Part shown: piece after piece, positions 7,016 through 11,560 of the stretch
Layout of the letters: each line of letters opens with the position of its first letter
How positions within the stretch are numbered: the stretch's first letter is position 1
DNA from: Bacteroidales bacterium
GTDB taxonomy: Bacteria > Bacteroidota > Bacteroidia > Bacteroidales > F082
Length of the DNA stretch: 11,560 nucleotides
Direction of reading: 5' to 3'
Assembly: GCA_017651645.1 (NCBI GenBank)
Contig: JAGCCO010000037.1
Span: forward strand, 1-11,560
Position numbers and translations under genes: made by a program
Notes under the pieces: model-generated
Told to the model about the DNA's origin: nothing
The model's input: only the letters and a program-made list of their open reading frames with translations
Database searches by the model: none

Positions 7016-7878
7016 TATTTTCCCATCCATTCGTATATACACTTAAAGAAATCATCATCTCCATGCAGTTCTACAGAACCTCTCAATCCAGGCAGTTCGC
7101 CTGAAGTAGAAAAGACCCGTGCAAGATCGTCAATACCTGCTTGAACACCACTGCAATCGTTATTGGTCTCATAAGCGCAAATAGAACCGCAATATTCACC
7201 GAACATACATTCATCGAAATGCGCACTAATTTGTTCCAGCGCCTTGTCTGTTTTTCCGTCATTGGCAATATCCAGATTCTCAAAATCATCTGCAAGGTTT
7301 TCATAGCCAAACTCTTGCATCCATTCTTCACGAGCCTGCTTTTTTGCCTCGGCAAACGATTTCCCGTTTTTAACGAGGTAAAGAGCGCGATCGTATTCAA
7401 GATGCGTAAGGATATTGATGTTTATCTGGTCTCGCTCTCGGATGTCGGACAGAGCCCTTAAGCTAATCTGGCATACCGTGTTCTCGCCCGTCGTTTCTCT
7501 TTTATAATAACCTGTCGCCTTCAGCCGGACAAACTGGCTTTCCAAATTGATGCCATCTATTTGGAAATCCCCCTTGTCGGTGCGAGTCGTGGCAAAGAAT
7601 TCCTTGCCCGTAGGCTTAAGGCTTCCATCCGCCGACGTTTCCGCGAGGACAATATTCGAACCCTTTACAAAAGGGCCCTTCTGCGCCACGCCGGCAATCT
7701 GCTTGTTCGTAATCGCAACAATGCCTTCCGCCTCTTCGCTCGTGCCGGAGACCTTTTCACTATCAGAACAGGCACCGAACAGAACTCCCAATACAAGGGC
7801 CAGCAAAATTCCTGTTTTCGCTCTCCACGGCTTGCCCGGACGGAAAGCATTTCTGGTTTCATCAAAACAATTCATCAT
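7015..7878 (-). CDS. LipA: short lipoprotein with the shared N-terminal module only
   Basis: A 287-residue protein that lacks the Fib_succ_major domain. A long charged n-region (MMNCFDETRNAFRPGKPWRAK) precedes a hydrophobic segment and a lipobox LFGAC, Cys37; Phe at -3 is slightly off consensus. The N-terminal module matches Lip1 and Lip2 closely: ITNKQIAGVAQKGPFVKGS, ETSADGSLKPTGKEF, ININILTHLEYDR, NGKSFAEAKKQA. The tail (about 225-287) is Cys-containing and ends in CIYEWMGK. Its ATG overlaps the Reg3 stop (ATGA). A second ATG follows immediately at 7875. GGAGAAG upstream gives a 7-nt spacer to the first ATG. It may be a truncated copy of a Lip1/Lip2-like gene or a genuine short paralogue; the clean stop next to the LipB ribosome binding site favours a settled gene. 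Function unknown. Confidence 0.9.
   Translation of the reverse strand: MMNCFDETRNAFRPGKPWRAKTGILLALVLGVLFGACSDSEKVSGTSEEAEGIVAITNKQIAGVAQKGPFVKGSNIVLAETSADGSLKPTGKEFFATTRTDKGDFQIDGINLESQFVRLKATGYYKRETTGENTVCQISLRALSDIRERDQININILTHLEYDRALYLVKNGKSFAEAKKQAREEWMQEFGYENLADDFENLDIANDGKTDKALEQISAHFDECMFGEYCGSICAYETNNDCSGVQAGIDDLARVFSTSGELPGLRGSVELHGDDDFFKCIYEWMGK
7676..7713. repeat. Third copy of the conserved Lip1/Lip2 block
   Basis: Inside LipA, 37 of 38 bases match the blocks at 1280 and 4120; the one change is synonymous. The neighbouring sequence of LipA is much more diverged. Confidence 0.7.
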
Positions 7879-8729
7879 TTTTCTTCTCCTTTACCCGCTG
7901 TTACTGTTTTCAAATTTTCTGTCAACGGGAAAAGTTGCATGTTCAAACGGCAAACCTTTTCCACGTTTTTATCCGCCGAGACAATCGACACGATGCGCTT
8001 GCGGCATTCCGTGAGTTCCACGACAACCTTTTCGTAGCTTTCGGCAGTCATGCCCATGGTAATTCCACTAAAATGACGTTCCGAAATTGGCAGCGTGTCC
8101 AAAGCCTCAAGCGCGAACTCGCCCATCTGGCGCAGCAGCGAATGTATCGCCACAACCACCACGTTCAGGCGGCCCGTACTTAACGAACGGTTCGTCTGGT
8201 GGTAATTGCCCTTGATATCCCTTTCCAGCAATCCGGACTTGAGAAGGAAGCGGAGACTCTCGCTCACGTCGGCAGCAGAAATCGCGGGCCTACAAACCTT
8301 CGCAATCTCGTTCGGCTTCGCCCCCGGCATCGCAACCGCAAGTTCACGTATCACGGAATGCTTCCATGTCTCATAGAAGGTGTACAAGTCGCTCCCGAGG
8401 ATTTTCACATGGTTCGCTGCACTCAGCGCCTGCATTTCCTCAAAGCACTTCTTCTTTTCCCTATTCGTTTTCGCACTTTCGTAGCGAACCATCAAGACGA
8501 AGTAGTCGTACTCGAAGCCAAGCAACCCCATGGCAAAAGCCGTCTTTTTAGCCCCTTCCTCACGAAGCCGAGTCTTGCCATCGCAAACAAGCTTCAAGTA
8601 CGACCCCGAGGCAAACCCCGCAAGCTTCGCAAACTCGCGCCATGTAAACGCAGAACTACGCTTGCGTTCGCTGTAGTAGTCCAGAATATACTGGCGATAA
8701 TCTTTGTATTCAGTAACCGTTTTCATCAT
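7875..8729 (-). CDS. Reg3: TIGR02147 family HTH / DUF4423-like regulator, diverged
   Basis: 284 residues from the ATG at 8729. A second ATG at 8726 aligns with the start of Reg1 and Reg2 (MKTVTEYKDYR against MKEIVEYTDYR) and may be the true start. The HTH region (about 28-70) is clearly different in the putative recognition helix: SGSYLKLVCDGKTRLR. The winged-helix-like part ISAADVSESLRFLLKSGLLERD and the C-terminal CRLNMQLFPLT are conserved. Cytoplasmic, probably DNA binding. It heads a three-gene operon with LipA (4-nt overlap) and LipB. The changed recognition helix goes with a different repeat word upstream (CTATAAAAC). Control of its own operon is inferred. Confidence 0.9.
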   Translation of the reverse strand: MMKTVTEYKDYRQYILDYYSERKRSSAFTWREFAKLAGFASGSYLKLVCDGKTRLREEGAKKTAFAMGLLGFEYDYFVLMVRYESAKTNREKKKCFEEMQALSAANHVKILGSDLYTFYETWKHSVIRELAVAMPGAKPNEIAKVCRPAISAADVSESLRFLLKSGLLERDIKGNYHQTNRSLSTGRLNVVVVAIHSLLRQMGEFALEALDTLPISERHFSGITMGMTAESYEKVVVELTECRKRIVSIVSADKNVEKVCRLNMQLFPLTENLKTVTAGKGEEK

Positions 8730-8770
8730 GACAATAAAATAGATAATGAAATCGACCGATGCAACATTTT

Positions 8771-8787
8771 CTAAAAAACAAAAATGG
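8771..8787. repeat. Third, diverged copy of the Reg3 upstream repeat
   Basis: CTAAAAAACAAAAATGG matches 8842-8858 (CTATAAAACAAAAATGC) at 15 of 17 bases. It lies just downstream of the proposed -10, in the leader. A-rich composition makes chance similarity possible. Confidence 0.4.
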
Positions 8788-8789
8788 CG

Positions 8790-8795
8790 ATTTTA
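8790..8795 (-). promoter_or_regulatory. Possible -10 element of the Reg3 operon
   Basis: TAAAAT on the coding strand, 60 nt before the ATG at 8729, the same offset as in the Reg1 and Reg2 promoters (59 and 58 nt). The TGG extension is missing and no convincing -35 is seen. The call rests on position. Confidence 0.35.
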
Positions 8796-8841
8796 AGCGA
8801 ATTTCGCACATTATTTATTTAAACAAAATATTTTTAGCATT

Positions 8842-8875
8842 CTATAAAACAAAAATGCAAAACTATAAAACAAAA
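8842..8875. repeat. 13-bp direct repeats upstream of Reg3, 21 bp apart
   Basis: CTATAAAACAAAA at 8842-8854 and 8863-8875, each preceded by GCA plus two or three bases. The 21-bp period equals that of the GAACACA repeats upstream of Reg1. No inverted middle copy was seen, unlike in the other two cassettes. The distal copy also supplies the U-tract of the upstream terminator, so its role as a binding site is less certain. Confidence 0.55.
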
Positions 8876-8901
8876 GCGCCCCCGGCGCAGAGCCGAGGGG
8901 C
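8871..8901 (-). terminator. Intrinsic terminator of the four-repeat secreted protein gene
   Basis: The coding strand GCCCCTCGGC / GCCGGGGGC stem (8878-8901) has 9 bp with one bulged base and a 5-nt loop. It is followed by TTTTGTTTTATAG. It lies 23 nt after the stop at 8925. Confidence 0.85.
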
Positions 8902-8924
8902 TTCTTGGACATTTAACAAACTAT

Positions 8925-10511
8925 TTATTTCACGGAGACACGTTGCACGCCCTTGCCGATGCGGACAAGGTATGCCCCCGCATGGTCTACCGGGATGGCA
9001 AAGTTCGTGCCGAGAGCAGGCCCACTGCGGAGTACGCGGCCCTGCATGTCGAGAAGGGCATAGGTGTCGCCAAGTGCAGCATCGACGGCGCCAAGCACCT
9101 GTATATTGCGGCCGACAACTTCCACGTTAAACTGCGGAGCAACAGCAACCGTCAGCAAAGCGTCCTTGCCCTTCTTGCTGGAGCTGCTGGACTTGCCCGA
9201 AGAGCTACTGGACTTAGCCGAGCCAGATTTCGCGCTGCTCGAGGATTTCGATTTGGAACTGGAGGATTTAGCAACCGACGAACTCGAAGTGGCTTCCGAA
9301 TCCTTCACGACGATTTTCACCTCTGCCGTATCGTTGTTCTCGTAGCCTTCGGCAACGACCTTCATGTTGTATTCGCCACTCGCTTTTTCGCTCACGGCAC
9401 CTTTAACGGTAATCGTTTTTGCCTTTGTGTCCCTCTCAGCGACAAGTGTCCCTTCGGGGTAATTTAATCCCAGAGCGTTCATTGCCAGTTCGTACTTGAA
9501 CACGATGGGCTCAATCGAATCGCCAGCGTTTACGGTCTGCGTGGTTTTGCCGCTGGCATGTGCAATCGTCGTTTTGCCGGGTTTGTGTTTGATTACGAGC
9601 TTTACGAATGCCGTGTCGTTGTTGTCGAGGCCTTTTGCACATATACTCATGACAAGTGTCGAGTCACCGAAATCTTCTGGAATGGCACCCTGCAACAAGA
9701 TCATTTTTGCCTCTGGGTCATTATAGGGATCTAAAGTCTTCGGGATGTCCTTAAAGTGCAAGTCGGTAATGTTTTCGTATTTGAGCGTGACGGGTTTGAT
9801 GCTGTCTCCGGCGACAACAACCTGCGAATCATTTTCGAGCACCCTGATGGCGGTGACGACGGGAATGTGTTCCACTTCGAGTTCGAGGTTATAGACAACA
9901 GAATCCTGTTCTGTCAAGTAAGCGACCAATGCGAATGTGTATTTTTTGTCTCTCTGAACATTTTCGGCAGCCCCTTCAATTGTGATTGTCTTGGAGGTGG
10001 TGTCTTTTTGAGCGACAAGGTCAGAAGGCAGATTGTCAACGCGGAAATCGTGCAGCTTCTGGTAATCGAACACAATCGGCTCGATGGAATCCCCAGCCAT
10101 AACGTTCTGCTTCAAGCTTCCGCCAGAAAGTACAAACGCATCCTTTAACGAGAGGACCGTAATATAAAACATGGAATTAACGCTGGTTCCATTTATCGTA
10201 TCCGTTGCAAGAATCTCTATCAGGTATTTGCCGGGGTCCGTGTCAGTAGCGACAGTCCCCGAAACAGTGGCAAGCGATTTTTCGACCCAATCGTCGTACT
10301 CAAACACACCGGTGAGCGAATCCAAAAGCGTGTATTCTACAACATGAGCCCCTTCAACCACAAAAACAACGGGTTCTATGGTATCGCCAGGAAATACCGT
10401 CTGCTGAGTACTTCCCATACGCAAGTTCATTTTGGGTTGGGGTTTATCTGTTTGACCCATGGCAGCCGTGGCCATCAGCAACAACGAAATCAATACAATC
10501 AGTTTTTTCAT
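8925..10511 (-). CDS. Secreted four-repeat protein with Ser-rich linker and T9SS-like C-terminal tail
   Basis: 528 residues from the ATG at 10511. The frame is open further upstream to 10640, but that part crosses a terminator and hairpins and is not coding. The start is supported by a signal peptide, MKKLIVLISLLLMATAAMG, cleaved before Gln20, and by a weak GGAG 5 nt upstream. Four repeats of about 95 residues each open with a motif like QxVxAGDSIEPIVFxYE (GDxI at 42, 140, 235 and 330), probably beta-sandwich domains of bacterial Ig or cadherin-like type. A Ser/Lys linker (409-446) follows. The last 70 residues (YALLDMQGRVLRSG ... AGAYLVRIGKGVQRVSVK) resemble the C-terminal sorting domains of type IX secretion substrates. 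Probably a cell-surface or secreted adhesin or structural protein; no catalytic domain is seen. It has its own terminator and no obvious partner. Confidence 0.88.
   Translation of the reverse strand: MKKLIVLISLLLMATAAMGQTDKPQPKMNLRMGSTQQTVFPGDTIEPVVFVVEGAHVVEYTLLDSLTGVFEYDDWVEKSLATVSGTVATDTDPGKYLIEILATDTINGTSVNSMFYITVLSLKDAFVLSGGSLKQNVMAGDSIEPIVFDYQKLHDFRVDNLPSDLVAQKDTTSKTITIEGAAENVQRDKKYTFALVAYLTEQDSVVYNLELEVEHIPVVTAIRVLENDSQVVVAGDSIKPVTLKYENITDLHFKDIPKTLDPYNDPEAKMILLQGAIPEDFGDSTLVMSICAKGLDNNDTAFVKLVIKHKPGKTTIAHASGKTTQTVNAGDSIEPIVFKYELAMNALGLNYPEGTLVAERDTKAKTITVKGAVSEKASGEYNMKVVAEGYENNDTAEVKIVVKDSEATSSSSVAKSSSSKSKSSSSAKSGSAKSSSSSGKSSSSSKKGKDALLTVAVAPQFNVEVVGRNIQVLGAVDAALGDTYALLDMQGRVLRSGPALGTNFAIPVDHAGAYLVRIGKGVQRVSVK
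9174..9287 (-). other. Ser/Lys low-complexity linker coding segment
   Basis: Codes for residues 409-446, runs of Ser broken by Lys, Gly and Ala. Poly-Ser linkers of this kind separate domains in Fibrobacter secreted proteins. The DNA is made of repeated Ser codons and could slip during replication. Confidence 0.8.
9300..10409 (-). repeat. Four tandem domain repeats in the secreted protein
   Basis: The repeat-start motif occurs at residues 41, 139, 234 and 329: PGDTIEPVVF, AGDSIEPIVF, AGDSIKPVTL, AGDSIEPIVF. Spacing is 98, 95 and 95 residues. Repeats 2 and 4 are most alike, repeat 1 the most diverged. Each repeat ends with a strand pattern such as AEVKIVVK or AFVKLVIK. Confidence 0.8.
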
Positions 10512-10561
10512 GCACACTCCACACACACAACTACCATATTCCCTGTGGCAAGCAAATTTAG

Positions 10562-10594
10562 AAAAAAAGGAGCCCCCGGCGTATTGCCGAGGGC
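10562..10594 (-). terminator. Intrinsic terminator downstream of the decarboxylase subunit
   Basis: Coding strand GCCCTCGGC, 5-nt loop, GCCGGGGGC (10572-10594) with one internal mismatch, then CTCC and seven U residues. The stem is nearly the same as in the terminator at 8878-8901. Confidence 0.82.
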
Positions 10595-10612
10595 ATTCCT
10601 TTGCAAGGGGAT

Positions 10613-10652
10613 CCCGCCTTCGCGGGTCTGTGATGGCCACGCCCTTGCGGGC
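10613..10652. other. Two small GC-rich hairpins between oadB and its terminator
   Basis: CCCGC-CTTC-GCGGG (10613-10626) has a 5-bp stem, and GCCC-TTGC-GGGC (10641-10652) has a 4-bp stem with a GCAA tetraloop on the coding strand. Neither has a following U-tract. They may protect the 3' end of the transcript or be remnants of small repeats. Confidence 0.45.
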
Positions 10653-10665
10653 TCGCCATGACTCC

Positions 10666-11560
10666 TTACGAGAGTCGGCTAATCATGTAACCGGCGCAGA
10701 CTGCAGTACCGATCACGCCAGCCACGTTCGGGCCCATGGCGTGCATCAGCAAGAAGTTCTGCGGGTCATACTTGGCACCTTCCACCTGGGAAACACGTGC
10801 AGCCATCGGCACGGCGGACACGCCAGCAGAACCGATGAGCGGGTTCACGGGGTTCTTCGGAGAGCACCAGTTCATGATTTTCGCGAGGAAGAGGCCTGCC
10901 GCGGTCGAGAAACCGAAGGCGACAACGCCCATGGCGATAATCATGAGGGTCTGCGGTTTGAGGAAGATGTCGGCAGACATCGTGAGGCCCACGGACGTAC
11001 CGAGGAAGATGGTCACGATGTTCATGAGTTCGTTGGAAGAGGTCTTCACGAGACGTTCCACGACACCGGCTTCCTTGAAGATGTTACCGAGCATGAGCAT
11101 GATGATAAGAGCAGAAGCATCGGGCACCACGAGGATGCACACGATCATCACCATCACGGCAAACACGATGCGTTCGGCCTTCGACACCTTGCGCAGAGCC
11201 TTCATACGGATCTTGCGTTCCTTGTCGTTGGTCATGAGGCGCATGATAGGCGGCTGGATGAGCGGCACAAGAGCCATGTAGGTGTAAGCAGCCACGGCGA
11301 TGGGGCCGATGAGGTGCTTGGCAAGTTTGTTCGCAGTGAAGATGGAGGTCGGACCGTCGGCACCACCAATGATACCGATGGAGGCCGCTTCACCAAGAGT
11401 AAAGCCACCGAAAGCCACAGCGCAGAACATGGTCGCGAACACGCCGAACTGAGCGCCACCGCCGAGGAGCAGTGTACGCGGGTTAGCGATAAGCGGTCCG
11501 AAGTCCGTCATGGCACCCACGCCCAAGAAGATGATGGGCGGGAAGAGTTCCAGGTGGATA
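10666..11560 (-). CDS. oadB: Sodium-translocating decarboxylase beta subunit (OadB/GcdB/MmdB type), N-terminus outside window
   Basis: 297 residues are visible, open at the right edge; the family is usually about 380-430 residues, so roughly the first quarter is missing. The frame continues upstream of 11526 with [20 protein letters not shown], so no start lies in the window. This integral membrane subunit decarboxylates carboxybiotin and drives sodium export in oxaloacetate, glutaconyl-CoA or methylmalonyl-CoA decarboxylases. Seen: [13 protein letters not shown] (Asp codon at 11356-11358, the position of the essential Asp203 of Klebsiella OadB); several hydrophobic helices; and [17 protein letters not shown], whose N, G, S and R have the spacing of Asn373, Gly377, Ser382 and Arg389. 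The C-terminal [19 protein letters not shown] is typical. All key residues are present. Which acyl substrate it serves cannot be told from the beta subunit; the partner subunits are presumably upstream. Confidence 0.93.
   Translation of the reverse strand, partial: IHLELFPPIIFLGVGAMTDFGPLIANPRTLLLGGGAQFGVFATMFCAVAFGGFTLGEAASIGIIGGADGPTSIFTANKLAKHLIGPIAVAAYTYMALVPLIQPPIMRLMTNDKERKIRMKALRKVSKAERIVFAVMVMIVCILVVPDASALIIMLMLGNIFKEAGVVERLVKTSSNELMNIVTIFLGTSVGLTMSADIFLKPQTLMIIAMGVVAFGFSTAAGLFLAKIMNWCSPKNPVNPLIGSAGVSAVPMAARVSQVEGAKYDPQNFLLMHAMGPNVAGVIGTAVCAGYMISRLS

Noticed and set aside
7003..7020. LipA and LipB as one gene broken by a frameshift
   Set aside because: LipB has its own lipoprotein signal peptide, lipobox and ribosome binding site, and repeats the N-terminal module, so these are two genes.
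9174..9287. Ser-codon repeat as a CRISPR array or minisatellite
   Set aside because: The repeats are in frame, irregular and explained by a Ser/Lys protein linker; no spacers of constant length.
10512..10640. 43-codon N-terminal extension of the four-repeat protein
   Set aside because: It would cross the intrinsic terminator at 10562-10594 and put the signal peptide inside the protein; the ATG at 10511 gives a normal signal sequence.
10666..11526. Start of the decarboxylase beta subunit at TTG 11526
   Set aside because: The frame continues upstream to the window edge with conserved family sequence ([17 protein letters not shown]), so the real start is outside the window.

Overview
The window looks like a chromosomal segment from a Fibrobacter species (phylum Fibrobacterota). 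The evidence is the protein families. Two of the lipoproteins end in a recognisable Fib_succ_major domain (TIGR02145 / PF09603: TDPRDG, WMAE, CPDGWHV and a final RCVKN/RCVKD), and a third starts that domain before running off the window. Three proteins belong to the Fibrobacter paralogous family TIGR02147 (N-terminal HTH plus DUF4423-like region). A serine-linker protein has a C-terminal tail like those of FCB-group secreted proteins. This assignment is from recognition by eye; no search was run.

Every gene supported here lies on the minus strand, so the window reads right to left. (1) 11560-10666: C-terminal part of a sodium-translocating decarboxylase beta subunit (OadB/GcdB/MmdB type), then hairpins and a terminator. 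(2) 10511-8925: a secreted four-repeat protein with a Ser-rich linker and a T9SS-like tail, with its own terminator. (3) 8729-5353: a three-gene operon of a TIGR02147 regulator (Reg3), a short lipoprotein without the Fib_succ_major domain (LipA) and a full-length lipoprotein with it (LipB). (4) 5157-2493: Reg2 plus Lip2, then a strong terminator. (5) 2312-1: Reg1 plus Lip1, which runs off the left edge.

Regions 3 to 5 are three diverged copies of one cassette: a SD-poor regulator start, then a lipoprotein whose start overlaps the end of the regulator gene and has a strong AGGAGG-type ribosome binding site. Cassettes 1 and 2 are close paralogues over their whole length, including promoter, operator-like repeats and terminator. 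Cassette 3 is older or more rearranged.

The most interesting signal is in the intergenic DNA. Upstream of each regulator there is a set of short repeats at a similar place relative to a TAAAAT -10 element, but the repeat word differs by cassette: GAACACA for Reg1, GAACATG for Reg2, CTATAAAAC for Reg3. In cassettes 1 and 2 the layout is the same (direct/inverted/direct half-sites, 21-22 bp period, 38-39 bp from the -10) while two bases of the half-site have changed. I infer a family of self-contained regulator-lipoprotein switches whose operators have diverged along with their regulators, possibly to keep neighbouring copies from cross-talking. The function of the lipoproteins is unknown. No RNA genes, CRISPR arrays, insertion sequences or origins were seen, and no stretch over 300 bases lacks a gene.
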